From the NCBI GenBank assembly GCA_028282905.1, contig JANQGW010000162.1, forward strand, positions 1-44,834: DNA of 44,834 nt. The letters are read 5' to 3'. A program made the position numbers and the translations under genes. Of this stretch, positions 22,898 to 31,402 are shown one piece after another. This stretch comes from Sedimentisphaerales bacterium. Lineage in GTDB: Bacteria; Planctomycetota; Phycisphaerae; Sedimentisphaerales; Anaerohalosphaeraceae. Each line of letters opens with the position of its first letter. Positions within the stretch are counted from its first letter, which is position 1. The notes beneath the pieces were generated by a model, which was given only the letters and a program-made list of their open reading frames with translations, was not told where the DNA came from and did not search any database.

Positions 22898-24061
22898 TTA
22901 GCTCCTGTTTAAGAGGTGCCCCTCGAATTTACTGACGTTTGCCTCTTTAATTCCAAGATACTCGGCTAACTGAGATTTCCTAATAGCCCCCTGATAATAT
23001 TTACTGAAAACGGCTTCAATGTAATGTCCGCCCAAGTAGGCTCCCTTTTTAGTATAGTAGTCAGGCCCGCCTTTTTTTTCGATGCTGCCTCTTTCAGCCT
23101 CCCATTCTCTCACTTTGGATTCGTAATAGTTTTGGTTGATGAGTTTAAAATCAAGACATTTCCGCAAAATAACTTCACGACTAACCGAATATTTTTTCGA
23201 CAGATTAGACAGTAAATCCTCGTCGATGGGCCGTCCACTTAAAAATTTCCTGATATCTTTCGTAGGAACCAAAAATTCTCCAGCAAATTTATTACAGAAA
23301 ACTTCGATTCTTCTGTTCTCACCCCGCATTCGCTGAACATAATCATCATGTCTTAAATCAACTCCGCCAGTTCGGAAAAGCAGGTGGGCGAGCTCATGAA
23401 ACAGTGTGAATATTTGTCGGCTTGCTGGCATACTGCTGTTGACAAATATAACCGGGAAGACGTCATCATACAGGCAAAAACCGGAGCAACTGTCATCTTT
23501 AAAAGCTTCTTTGAAGACAAATATTCCAGATTCTTCAATCACAGTTCGCCAATGGTTTAATGCCTTGTTGATAGTTCGAAATTGGTATTGAGCGATGAGA
23601 TCGATACCATAGTATTTCCGTATCACTGTCGCTGCACTAGAAACCGTTGAAAATTGTTTAATATCAATATCAAGCCAGATTTTTCGCAATGCCGGATTGT
23701 CTCCTTCGAAGAGTTCCCGAAGGTTTTCCTGCATAGAGCGTGCTTGACGAACGAGGTACAGCAGCCTTGGTTCAATAAGATCTATTTCTTCCTGTGGAAG
23801 CGTCCTAAAGGACTGCCTTGGGGTTTCTTCTTCCGGCGGTTCTGGGAAAAAGAAAAGGGCCATTGGACGTTTATAAATCTTGTAGGCGAGGGTTTCAAGT
23901 TGAGGATATGATGGGCTTAGGCTCCCTGCCTCCCATTCAGATACAACTTCTGCGGTGATTGTTTTTCGCTTAATTTTGTCGACAACATCTCCAATGCTCA
24001 GGCCCATAGACTCACGAGCCCATCTCAACACATCAGGATTTAATGGTATACATTCAGTCAT
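22898..24061 (-). CDS. XRE-family HTH protein fused to ImmA/IrrE metallopeptidase domain
   Basis: 387 residues from ATG 24061; a TTG eight codons upstream is the only earlier start and neither has a clear ribosome site. Residues 1-60 are an XRE-type helix-turn-helix (LRWARESMGLSIGDVVDKI, VVSEWEAGSLSPSYPQLETLA). The central and C-terminal part is an M78/ImmA-IrrE peptidase-like domain with the zinc motif FHELAHLLF near residue 245 and a downstream EVFCNKFAGEFLVP, which holds the third ligand (Glu). Family members act as proteolysable or proteolytic regulators, and as antitoxins when paired with PIN proteins. The upstream region has palindromes suitable as its own operator. AT-rich. Confidence 0.85.
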   Translation of the reverse strand: MTECIPLNPDVLRWARESMGLSIGDVVDKIKRKTITAEVVSEWEAGSLSPSYPQLETLAYKIYKRPMALFFFPEPPEEETPRQSFRTLPQEEIDLIEPRLLYLVRQARSMQENLRELFEGDNPALRKIWLDIDIKQFSTVSSAATVIRKYYGIDLIAQYQFRTINKALNHWRTVIEESGIFVFKEAFKDDSCSGFCLYDDVFPVIFVNSSMPASRQIFTLFHELAHLLFRTGGVDLRHDDYVQRMRGENRRIEVFCNKFAGEFLVPTKDIRKFLSGRPIDEDLLSNLSKKYSVSREVILRKCLDFKLINQNYYESKVREWEAERGSIEKKGGPDYYTKKGAYLGGHYIEAVFSKYYQGAIRKSQLAEYLGIKEANVSKFEGHLLNRS

Positions 24062-24079
24062 CGATTTATTTATAGTCAA

Positions 24080-24132
24080 GTGCAATCACGATTATCATAG
24101 TTTATTATAATAAATTTATCTACAAATTGCAC
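24080..24132. promoter_or_regulatory. Palindromes upstream of the XRE-ImmA/PIN pair, candidate operator
   Basis: GTGCAAT (24080-24086) is mirrored by ATTGCAC (24126-24132), and midway lies the perfect palindrome TTTATTATAATAAA (24101-24114). The symmetric layout just upstream of the HTH gene suits autoregulation. AT-rich DNA gives chance palindromes, so this is tentative. Confidence 0.4.
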
Positions 24133-24258
24133 CCAAATGAAGTTGAAAAGTTCGGCTAATCTAAACTTAGATTTTAGAATAGCCGCTGTTTCTATGAGAA
24201 TCAAGAGGAATCATTACACTTGAAAGATTGATTCCCTGTCTGAAAATCAATCTTTCAG

Positions 24259-25449
24259 TTAAAAATGAGGATTATTATCTTTTGGTCGTAAAAATTGCTT
24301 GATGAGCAGCCCAGCGGTGTCGTCACAGGCTTTTTCGACTTTGCCGCCGCCTTGGTTGGAGACGACTAAAACGGCGAAATTGCGTTTCGGGGCCATCCAT
24401 ACTACGGCAAAATTCATATTATTGCTCCCGGCGTGGCTTAATGCCCTCCCGCCGGCCCAATCCCGCTGAGTCACGCCCCAGCCTAAGGCATAGTGGTCGT
24501 TCAACGCCGGAGTGTGCAGTTTTTGAATGGTTTCTTTGGTGAGAAGTTTCGTATCTTCCTTTTCCCCCTGAAGATGAAGCATAATAAACTGTGCCCAGTC
24601 CTCGATGGAGCAGTGAACCGTACCGCCCGGCCCGATGGCGGAAGGATTGTCACTGAAGGGACCGGGCGCAACAGGCTGCAATTTGTCTTTTCCAAAAAGT
24701 TTCTTTACCGTCTTATGCTGCCAAGGCTGGTCCATTTTTCCAGATGTGCCCATTGCCCCAAAACCGGCGGTTTTCATACCGAGAGGGGCGAAAATCATCT
24801 CTCGCATGAGTGTTTCCCAAGGCTTGTTCGTAACGCGTTCAGCCATCACGCCCGCAATTGAGTACCCGGCATTGGAGTACATAAACTGGCTGCCGGGTTT
24901 GGCAACCGGCGGTTGACGCAGCATCAATTTTATATACTCAAACCGCTGCTGCATCGGCTCGCCGGATAGTTTGTGTACATCCATAAAGGTCTTTCCGATT
25001 GGCCAGGACTGATGCGCCGGCGGAAAACCGCCCCGATGCGCCAGCAGTTGTTCTAGTGTGACGTCATGATAAGCCGGGTGCATATCGTCAAGTAAATCCG
25101 GAAATGCCTCTTTCAGCGTGGTTTGCCATTGCAGTTTGTCCTGTTCGACCAATATACCTACCAACGTAGCAGTCATAGCCTTGGTGCATGAGCCGAGATG
25201 AAACTGGTCGTCGATAGTACTATGGCTGTCAGTGCCGATTTTTCGCAGCCCCGTTGCCCCCAGCCCGGCAATGTTGCCGTCAACAATAACAAGCGCCGCC
25301 AACGCCGGAAGGTTATATTGCTTACGGATTGGTTCCAGAAGAGATTTTAAGTCTTTCGAAACATTCGTCGGAGATTGCTGCTCCGAATAGGCCGAACCAA
25401 GCATGGTGAGAATAACAGATGCAATAACATACAGTTTGAGTCGCACCAT
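24259..25449 (-). CDS. Serine hydrolase of the beta-lactamase class C / AmpC-esterase family
   Basis: 396 residues from the ATG at 25449, which lies nine bases after AAGG; the ATG at 25455 is too close to it. A signal peptide follows (VRLKLYVIASVILTMLGSAYS). Catalytic motifs: SCTK (SxxK nucleophile and general base, near residue 87), YSN (YxN, near 194) and HAG (in ALSHAGSNN, near 340). The family contains class C beta-lactamases, D-peptidases and esterases; beta-lactam resistance should not be assumed. It is probably periplasmic. Starts ten bases downstream of the lptB stop on the same strand, so co-transcribed with it. Confidence 0.88.
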   Translation of the reverse strand: MVRLKLYVIASVILTMLGSAYSEQQSPTNVSKDLKSLLEPIRKQYNLPALAALVIVDGNIAGLGATGLRKIGTDSHSTIDDQFHLGSCTKAMTATLVGILVEQDKLQWQTTLKEAFPDLLDDMHPAYHDVTLEQLLAHRGGFPPAHQSWPIGKTFMDVHKLSGEPMQQRFEYIKLMLRQPPVAKPGSQFMYSNAGYSIAGVMAERVTNKPWETLMREMIFAPLGMKTAGFGAMGTSGKMDQPWQHKTVKKLFGKDKLQPVAPGPFSDNPSAIGPGGTVHCSIEDWAQFIMLHLQGEKEDTKLLTKETIQKLHTPALNDHYALGWGVTQRDWAGGRALSHAGSNNMNFAVVWMAPKRNFAVLVVSNQGGGKVEKACDDTAGLLIKQFLRPKDNNPHF

Positions 25450-25464
25450 GCCCATATTCCTTGA

Positions 25465-26223
25465 TTAGTTTTCCTCCACGTCGTCGAATTCGTCGCCTTT
25501 AAAGGTTTGTCCGAGATAGCTTTTTTTGACCAACTCGTCCTGGATAATGTCTTTGGGTGTGCCTTCAGCGATAACTTTGCCGTGGTCCATGATATAGGCT
25601 TTGTCGGCGACTTCGAGTGTGCGTTCGACGTTATGGTCAGTAATCAGGATACTGACGCCGGAAGCGACAAGTCGGCGGATTTCCACCTGCAATTCTTCGA
25701 CAGCAATCGGGTCCACACCGGAAAATGGCTCATCCAGAAGAATCAGCGACGGATTGGTTACCATTGCGCGGGCGATTTCCAGCTTGCGGCGTTCACCGCC
25801 GGACAAAAAGCGAGCCTGGCTCTTGCGAACTTCGCCAAGGCTGAAACGCTCGATCAAATCGTCGGCCCGGCGTTTACGCTCGGCATTGCCGATCGCCATG
25901 GTCTCCAGAATCGCCAGTAGATTTTCACGGACACTCAGCCGCTGAAAAACGCTCGGTTCCTGCGACAGATAGCCCATCCCCAGGCGAGCTCGTTTATACA
26001 TCGGCATCTTGGTGACGTCGTGGCCTTCAAAAAAGACCTTGCCGCCGTCCGGGATAATCATGCCGATAGTCATGCGGAACGAGGTGGTCTTGCCGGCACC
26101 GTTACGCCCCAGCAGCCCCACGATAGACCGCTGGCCCACGGTAAAGTTGACGTCGTTAACTACGGTCCGTCCCGAATACCGTTTTATCAGCCCCTGCGTT
26201 TCCAAAAGCGTCATATCGACCAA
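25465..26223 (-). CDS. lptB: LPS export ABC transporter ATP-binding protein LptB
   Basis: 252 residues. Walker A GLLGRNGAGKTT, signature LSGGERRKLEIARAM, Walker B LILLDEPFSGVDPIAVEELQ and the switch histidine in LITDHNVERTLEVAD are those of LptB, which powers lipopolysaccharide extraction from the inner membrane with LptFG. The start is the TTG at 26223: AAGGAG lies seven bases upstream of it but 16 bases from the ATG at 26214. The acidic C-terminus (FKGDEFDDVEEN) exceeds the E. coli protein slightly. No lptA, lptC or lptFG in the window. Indicates an LPS-bearing outer membrane, consistent with hldD further right. Confidence 0.93.
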   Translation of the reverse strand: MVDMTLLETQGLIKRYSGRTVVNDVNFTVGQRSIVGLLGRNGAGKTTSFRMTIGMIIPDGGKVFFEGHDVTKMPMYKRARLGMGYLSQEPSVFQRLSVRENLLAILETMAIGNAERKRRADDLIERFSLGEVRKSQARFLSGGERRKLEIARAMVTNPSLILLDEPFSGVDPIAVEELQVEIRRLVASGVSILITDHNVERTLEVADKAYIMDHGKVIAEGTPKDIIQDELVKKSYLGQTFKGDEFDDVEEN

Positions 26224-26307
26224 AGCAATTCTCCTTAATCCAGTCCAAATCAGTGAGCAAGCGGCATTATACCAGCTTTTTTCGCAATGGTAAAAGGGTT
26301 TTGTATG

Positions 26308-26343
26308 TAAAAAAAGCGAGGCAATATTAAAATCACCCCGCTT
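26308..26343 (-). terminator. Intrinsic terminator after the frameshifted membrane gene
   Basis: On the minus strand AAGCGGGG (26336-26343) pairs with CCTCGCTT (26314-26321, one G-T pair) and is followed by seven T. It ends the transcript of the genes at 26373-26988 before lptB. Confidence 0.7.
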
Positions 26344-26372
26344 TAAATCTCTTTTTACAGTTGCTGGTAAAA

Positions 26373-26732
26373 TTAGTCTGCCTTGGAGCCGACCTTGTAA
26401 GCGGTAGCGACCGCCAGTAGGAAGAAAATGCCGTCCATCGGGCTGAAATAGGCCAGAAAGCCTTCATTTTCAGCATCGTCCGTATAGGCTCGGAAATTTT
26501 CCTCAATCTGTTCCTTGACGGTATTTTTGAAATCGTCTTTTTCCTCCTCCGACATCGCTGACCATGCGACTTCCGCCAGTGTCCAGATTTCGCTTGGATA
26601 ATCTTCTTCGGCGGACGCCTCTTCCGGGTCCACACCTGCCGGCCAGTTAATGCTTTTGCCTTCCTGCTGCTGCTTCGTCAGCCAGCCAGGATATGAGGTA
26701 CTCTTCGTTGTCAAGCTGCTGGTAAATTCCAT
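26373..26732 (-). CDS. C-terminal part of a frameshifted membrane protein
   Basis: This frame yields up to 119 residues but its first part (before QQQEGKSINWPAG) is an out-of-frame reading of the upstream gene. The meaningful part starts near 26670 with EGKSINWPAGVDPEEASAEEDYPSEIW, continues with an acidic helical region (SAMSEEEKDDFKNTVKEQIEENF) and ends with a hydrophobic helix (GIFFLLAVATAYKVG). Joined across the GCAGCAGCAG tract to the upstream frame, it gives one protein with membrane helices at both ends. No ribosome site favours independent expression. Either a real mutation, a sequence error or frameshifting at the repeat. Confidence 0.5.
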   Translation of the reverse strand: MEFTSSLTTKSTSYPGWLTKQQQEGKSINWPAGVDPEEASAEEDYPSEIWTLAEVAWSAMSEEEKDDFKNTVKEQIEENFRAYTDDAENEGFLAYFSPMDGIFFLLAVATAYKVGSKAD

Positions 26733-26988
26733 CTTTGGCGCTGTCGATTTTATTGGTAATGACTTCCATCGTGATGAATTTGCCCGCGAGAATTGCTAAA
26801 ACGGCGATAGCCACGGCCATACCTCCGGTAACGGGACTGCCTTCCGAACCCCAAGCGACGCCGGCGCCGACGGCGGCACCAATACCCCAGGCCAGCCAAC
26901 CAATTTCATAGCCGGTAACAGCGGCGATAATCGCCCACAACGCGGCTCCAATAACTCCTGCTACAACTCCTGCAACCAATCCCTTCAT
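26647..26988 (-). CDS. N-terminal part of a frameshifted glycine-rich membrane protein
   Basis: 113 residues from ATG 26988, which follows an excellent GGAGGCAC site; the open frame extends further upstream without support. Residues 1-75 are membrane-spanning and rich in Gly/Ala (MKGLVAGVVAGVIGAALWAI, GWLAWGIGAAVGAGVAWGS, GGMAVAIAVLAILAGKF). The frame then reads NEEYLISWLADEAAAGRQKH and stops. The sequence continuing the protein (EGKSINWPAG...) is in another frame, offset at the GCAGCAGCAG tract about 26660-26672. Function unknown. Confidence 0.6.
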   Translation of the reverse strand: MKGLVAGVVAGVIGAALWAIIAAVTGYEIGWLAWGIGAAVGAGVAWGSEGSPVTGGMAVAIAVLAILAGKFITMEVITNKIDSAKDGIYQQLDNEEYLISWLADEAAAGRQKH

Positions 26989-27266
26989 TTTCGTGCCTCC
27001 AAAAGAATATGTGGTAAATTGACATCTGCCCCATACAAATGCCGAAAATCCTTCGTCACGCAACGATATTAAACAGTCTATTACCAAATCGCAACGGTTA
27101 TTTAGATGATTTCAGATATAATTGAAGTCAAAACAATCTTTCCCGACCTGATGAACGTGTTAAGGAAATTCAAAAGAAATATTTGGAGCAAAGGGGTATT
27201 TCTGATAGACTCGTCGTTTCGGATTTCATTGAAATAGTCATTATTTATGTGCTTTTTGGGGTTTTT

Positions 27267-27968
27267 ATGTTGAAAACGAGTCCTTTTGATTCGGTGCATC
27301 GTTCACTGGAGGCAAATTTTGGTGAGTATGCGGGCTGGTCACTGCCGGCTGATTTTGGCGACACAGCGGCCGAGGCCGATGCGCTCAGCGGTCACTGCGC
27401 GGTGGTGGATTTGTGCAGCTTTGGACGGATTTCCGTCAAGGGAGCCGGAGCGGCGGATGTTTTGGACAGCGTTTTCAGCGAAAAAAGCGGCAAATACCTG
27501 GATGAAACATGGGTTTGGGTCAAGGGCGACATCGCCGGTGAGGTCGTTTGCCGGGTCATTCGGATAAATGGCGAGCTGGTTGTTGTCACGCCGCCTGAAC
27601 AGACAGATGCCGTACTAAAGGCACTGGAAACAGCGGCTAATGGCGTTAATGTGACGGATATGACCGAAAAAACCGCAATGCTGGGCCTTTATGGCCCCGC
27701 AGCCTTTGAATCCATGCAGGGTGTGCTGCCGTTTGATATTGACCATCTGGACGAGGGCGATGTGGACAAAATGTCGTTTTTTATGATCTCGTTTACGCTA
27801 ATGCGGGGCAGTTGGGCCGGCGGAGACGGCTTGGAGCTGATTTGCCCGGCGGCAGCCGGCCCCATGGCGGCCTCAGCGGTCGCTAAGTACCGCCATAAAC
27901 ACAACATAACGCCGGCGGGCATGGAATGTCTCAAGGCGGCGATGGCTGGGGCACAAAAACCACTATAA
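27267..27968 (+). CDS. GcvT/YgfZ-like aminomethyltransferase-fold protein, short
   Basis: 233 residues from ATG 27267 (GGGG nine bases upstream); the frame is open earlier but without support. Residues 5-60 (SVHRSLEANFGEYAGWSLPADFGDTAAEADALSGHCAVVDL) match the start of glycine-cleavage T proteins, followed by SFGRISVKGAGAADVLDSVFS and a folate-binding-like core ending LGLYGPAAFESMQGVLP. A full GcvT has about 360 residues; the C-terminal barrel is missing here, and the catalytic role is doubtful. It may be a folate-binding regulator like YgfZ. No other glycine-cleavage gene is near. Confidence 0.75.
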   Translation: MLKTSPFDSVHRSLEANFGEYAGWSLPADFGDTAAEADALSGHCAVVDLCSFGRISVKGAGAADVLDSVFSEKSGKYLDETWVWVKGDIAGEVVCRVIRINGELVVVTPPEQTDAVLKALETAANGVNVTDMTEKTAMLGLYGPAAFESMQGVLPFDIDHLDEGDVDKMSFFMISFTLMRGSWAGGDGLELICPAAAGPMAASAVAKYRHKHNITPAGMECLKAAMAGAQKPL

Positions 27969-28282
27969 TCTCTTAACTTCATATAAAAAAAGAAGTTAAG
28001 AGATAAATTCCAAATTACAAACTCGAAATTCCAAATAAGTTCCAATTTTCAAAATACAAATATCAAAAACTTCTGTGTTTGAGAGTATTAGGAAAAAAGA
28101 TTTTTTAGGGCTTGTTTGGAATTTCGGATTTTGTGCTTTGAAATTTTCATGGCATGATGGGGGTGTTTGTGATATAAGAACAGGCTCTGGAAAGCGTTAT
28201 TGACGGAATCCCGACTGTGTCGGGTATATTATTATGTTTGCGGGCGAGACGCCCGCGTTCCCATATTCAGGTACAATATTAT
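27969..28282. other. Non-coding spacer with degenerate repeats
   Basis: The left part is an AT-rich run of AATTCCAAATT- and TTTGGAATTT-like words in both orientations, a decayed palindrome. Near the right end GCGGGCGAGACGCCCGC (28239-28255) is a compact hairpin. No coding frame with support is present. Confidence 0.5.
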
Positions 28283-29059
28283 ATGTTTGCGATTATCAGT
28301 GACATTCATTCCAACCTTGAGGCGTTGACGACGGTGTTGGATGATATCGAACGGCGGGGAATCCAGACGATTTACTGTCTTGGGGATGTGCTGGGCTATG
28401 CAGCCAACCCGAAAGAGTGTCTGGATCTGGTCATTGAAAAGACAGAAAACTGCGTGCAGGGCAATCATGACTATGCGGCCCTGTACGAGCCGACCAATTT
28501 TAATTCCGGCGCCGAGTCGGCGACGTTCTGGGCACGAAAAGTGCTGGAGCAGGAAACCGACCGCGACAAGGCCAACAAACGCTGGAACTACCTGGGCAAT
28601 CAGAAGATGCGATGGACGCTGAAAAAGAAGATGGGCGACGTCAGCGCGACACTGGATTTTGTTCATGCTTCACCACGACGGCCGATTAACGAATATGTTT
28701 TCCCGGATGACGTTTATACGACAACCGGCAAGATGAGCGCCTTGTTTGAACGGGTTGAGCATGTCTGCTTTGTGGGCCATACGCATCTGCCGGGTGTATT
28801 TCTGGAAGATCCGGACTTTTATACGCCGGACGAACTGGGCAGCGTGTATCCGATTATTCCGGACGAAAAAGCGATTATCAATGTCGGTTCGGTGGGCCAA
28901 CCGCGGGATCGCGATAACCGCGCCAGCTATGTTTATATTGAAGACAATAACGTCAACTTCGTGCGGCTGGAATATGACTTCAAAGCCGCGGCGGAAAAAA
29001 TCTATGCGGTTGACGAATTGGACAACTTCGAAGGCGACCGGCTGGCTGACGGACGATAA
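28283..29059 (+). CDS. Calcineurin-like metallophosphoesterase
   Basis: 258 residues from ATG 28283; upstream in-frame codons run through a repeat hairpin. All metal-site motifs are present: SDIHSNLEAL (DxH, residues 6-8), YCLGDVLGYAANP (GD, near 34), GNHDYA (GNHD, near 63), a lone His in DFVHASP (near 128) and VGHTHLPG (GHTH, near 165), followed by INVGSVGQPRDRD. This is the YfcE/serine-threonine-phosphatase-like subgroup often described as predicted phosphodiesterase; it needs two divalent metals. Substrate unknown. Cytoplasmic. It stands alone between repeat-rich spacers. Confidence 0.88.
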   Translation: MFAIISDIHSNLEALTTVLDDIERRGIQTIYCLGDVLGYAANPKECLDLVIEKTENCVQGNHDYAALYEPTNFNSGAESATFWARKVLEQETDRDKANKRWNYLGNQKMRWTLKKKMGDVSATLDFVHASPRRPINEYVFPDDVYTTTGKMSALFERVEHVCFVGHTHLPGVFLEDPDFYTPDELGSVYPIIPDEKAIINVGSVGQPRDRDNRASYVYIEDNNVNFVRLEYDFKAAAEKIYAVDELDNFEGDRLADGR

Positions 29060-29091
29060 TTTTAGATTGTAAAATGTATATTGTATATTAA

Positions 29092-29225
29092 GTGGGCTCC
29101 GCCTTCGGCGGATGCTGTTTAAACAGATTCCTCGACTTCGCTCGGAATGACGAGTAGTTGTTTGACATGACATCTGTTTAAACCATAACTATTAATCTGT
29201 GTAAATCCGTGGAATCCGCGGTTTC
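29092..29225. repeat. Two dispersed repeats upstream of yidC
   Basis: CTCCGCCTTCGGCGGA, then GATGCTGTTTAAACAGATTC and CTCGACTTCGCTCGGAATGA form the uninterrupted inverse of the element at 2497-2575. AATCTGTGTAAATCCGTGGA with ATCCGCGGTTTC (29194-29225) is a second copy of the element at 2626-2657. Confidence 0.65.
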
Positions 29226-29248
29226 TCTTTTTTAAGGGCATTCATTCG

Positions 29249-31294
29249 ATGAAAATCAAGACGACGGTTATTGTCAGTGTGTCGATATTTTTAGTCATCT
29301 GTGCGGGGCTGATTGTTGACTCGGCCTTGGAGCATCCACAGCAGGCAAAAAAGCTGCTGTCACGGATTGTACCGCTGACCAGCGAGACAGCCGAGCCGGA
29401 AGCAGCATCTCCCAAAATCGAAGATGTCAAAGAGCCGACCAAAGTCGCTGCGGCAACTATTTCACAGGTCGTCTATCCGCAATTGACATCGACAAACGCT
29501 GAAATGAAGACAGCCACGCTTGGCGGACTGACCGAAGAAATCAAACGCAGCAAAGAACCGGGCGATTACAAGTACCAGGTAACATTGACCGCAAAGGGTG
29601 CGGCCATTGACAATGTGGTTCTCAGTGAATTTAAAGCCAAAAGCGATACGATTACAGAAGACACGGAGCTGCTGAACCTGACGCTGCTGTCACCCTGGCA
29701 GGATGTCAATAAACGCACGGTTTATTCGCTGGCCAACTCACGCCTATGGTTGGCGCCCGTGGAGGCGGAGGTGTTTGGCCAAACGGCTTTTCCACTAAAC
29801 AAGCTGAACTGGCAACTCATTGACACCAACTCCAAGGACGAAGCCCGTTTTGAAGCAACGTTAAAAGAAAAAGACGGCGACTATGGTATCAAACTTATTA
29901 AAACCTATCGCGTTCAGCCCGGCAGCTATGATTTAGAGTGCAGCCTCGATGTCGAAAACCTCTCACCGTTTCCGATCAAGCTAAAGATGAACGTCCAAGG
30001 CCCCGGCGGCATTGGCCGTGAGGCGGTTCGACAGGACATGCGTAAAGTGAAGGTCTCTTACAAGGGTGAAGGTAAAGAGATCGAAACGCAGGCGCTGGAA
30101 TTGACGGCCATGCCGAAAAAGAAAAAGAAACAGGACACCGAAGCCTTTTTGCTGAAATCGGACGAGGATGATTCGACGCAGGTCTGGTCGGCACTAACCA
30201 ATAAATACTTCGCGGCGATTGTTCGGCCGCTGCCGGATGGAGGAAAAATAGCGTTTGATAAAGCACAGTACAATCCCTCCATTACTGAGAACAAAGACGA
30301 TCATGACTGTTCGTACAGCTTGACCAGCGGAGCCGTTACACTTGGCGCTGCCGGAGCCGCTGATGCAGCAAAATCTTATTCGATGGCTGTTTACCTGGGA
30401 CCGAAGGATAAGAAGATTTTTGAAAAGAACGAAACGTACAAGGCCCTGGCCTTTTTCCAGACGATTGATTTTCGCGGGTGCTGCTGTCCGACGTCGGTGA
30501 TCGCACCGATGGCATTCGGCATCATGTGGCTGATGAACACGCTTTATTCGCTGATGGGGCCACTGGGCAACTACGGCGTAGTCATTATCTTCCTCGTTTT
30601 TCTGGTGCGACTGGCAATGCACCCGGTGACCAAAAAGAGTCAGGTCTCAATGATGAAGATGCAGAAACTCGGCCCGAAGATGAAAGAGATTCAGGCCAAG
30701 TACGCCAACAACAAGCAGGAGATGAACAAGCAGGTCATGCAGCTTTATCGTGACCAGGGCGTATCGCCGGTATCAGGAATGCTGCCGATGATGCTGCAGA
30801 TGCCGATCTGGATTGCGTTGTGGACGGCGGTTTATACGAGCATCGACATGCGAGGCGCAAGCTTTTTGCCGTTCTGGATTACGGATTTATCCATGCCGGA
30901 CCGGTTGTTCCGATTCCCCGGCTTTAGCCTGCCGTTTTTCGGTGAGTACTTTAACCTGCTGCCGCTGATGATGGGCGGCGTGATGTATCTGCAGCAGAAG
31001 ATGATGCCGTCATCGCAGCAAACAGCCGCACAGCCCGATTCGCAGATGGCCCAGCAGCAGAAAATGATGATGATCATGATGCCCCTGATGTTCCCGATCA
31101 TGCTGTACAGCGGCCCGGCGGGCGTGAACCTGTACATCATGTCCAGTATCGGCGCCGGTGTGATCGAACAAAAGGTCATCCGTAAGCACCTCAAGGAAAA
31201 GGAAGAACTCGAAGCGGTCGGCAAAGTGCCCGTCACCGCCAAGACCGGCGGCAAAGTCAAAAAGAAAAAGCCCAAACCCATGTTTAAAGGGTAA
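29249..31294 (+). CDS. yidC: Membrane protein insertase YidC
   Basis: 681 residues, Gram-negative type. One N-terminal helix (residues 6-25) is followed by a linker and a large periplasmic beta domain (about 85-395). The conserved insertase core starts near residue 410: IAPMAFGIMWLMNTLYSLMG, GNYGVVIIFLVFLVRLAMHP with the membrane-embedded Arg, the cytoplasmic KKSQVSMMKMQKLGPKMKEI hairpin, and the final helices with a methionine run (QQQKMMMIMMPLMFPIMLYS). The C-terminal tail is Lys-rich. A GCCC triplet of cysteines sits just before the core. It inserts proteins alone or with SecYEG. mnmE follows in the usual order, though rpmH and rnpA are absent upstream. Confidence 0.96.
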   Translation: MKIKTTVIVSVSIFLVICAGLIVDSALEHPQQAKKLLSRIVPLTSETAEPEAASPKIEDVKEPTKVAAATISQVVYPQLTSTNAEMKTATLGGLTEEIKRSKEPGDYKYQVTLTAKGAAIDNVVLSEFKAKSDTITEDTELLNLTLLSPWQDVNKRTVYSLANSRLWLAPVEAEVFGQTAFPLNKLNWQLIDTNSKDEARFEATLKEKDGDYGIKLIKTYRVQPGSYDLECSLDVENLSPFPIKLKMNVQGPGGIGREAVRQDMRKVKVSYKGEGKEIETQALELTAMPKKKKKQDTEAFLLKSDEDDSTQVWSALTNKYFAAIVRPLPDGGKIAFDKAQYNPSITENKDDHDCSYSLTSGAVTLGAAGAADAAKSYSMAVYLGPKDKKIFEKNETYKALAFFQTIDFRGCCCPTSVIAPMAFGIMWLMNTLYSLMGPLGNYGVVIIFLVFLVRLAMHPVTKKSQVSMMKMQKLGPKMKEIQAKYANNKQEMNKQVMQLYRDQGVSPVSGMLPMMLQMPIWIALWTAVYTSIDMRGASFLPFWITDLSMPDRLFRFPGFSLPFFGEYFNLLPLMMGGVMYLQQKMMPSSQQTAAQPDSQMAQQQKMMMIMMPLMFPIMLYSGPAGVNLYIMSSIGAGVIEQKVIRKHLKEKEELEAVGKVPVTAKTGGKVKKKKPKPMFKG

Positions 31295-31317
31295 TTGATA
31301 ATTTAAGCGAATTTGTC

Positions 31318-31383
31318 GAAACCACAGATTACGCAGATGACACGGATTTTTTAGTCTGTGAAATCGGTGAAATCTGTGGTTTC
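31318..31383. repeat. Full palindromic dispersed repeat between yidC and mnmE
   Basis: GAAACCACAGATT (31318-31330) pairs perfectly with AATCTGTGGTTTC (31371-31383). The inner part repeats ACGCAGATGACACGGATTT and its relatives. It is the most complete copy of the element also found at 2626 and 29194. It lies directly before the mnmE ribosome site. Confidence 0.7.
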
Positions 31384-31402
31384 TTTTTTGTCAGGTTTAG
31401 TC

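Noticed and set aside
24259..25449. Beta-lactam resistance gene
   Set aside because: SxxK, YxN and HxG motifs show only the serine-hydrolase family, which includes many esterases and peptidases; resistance cannot be claimed.
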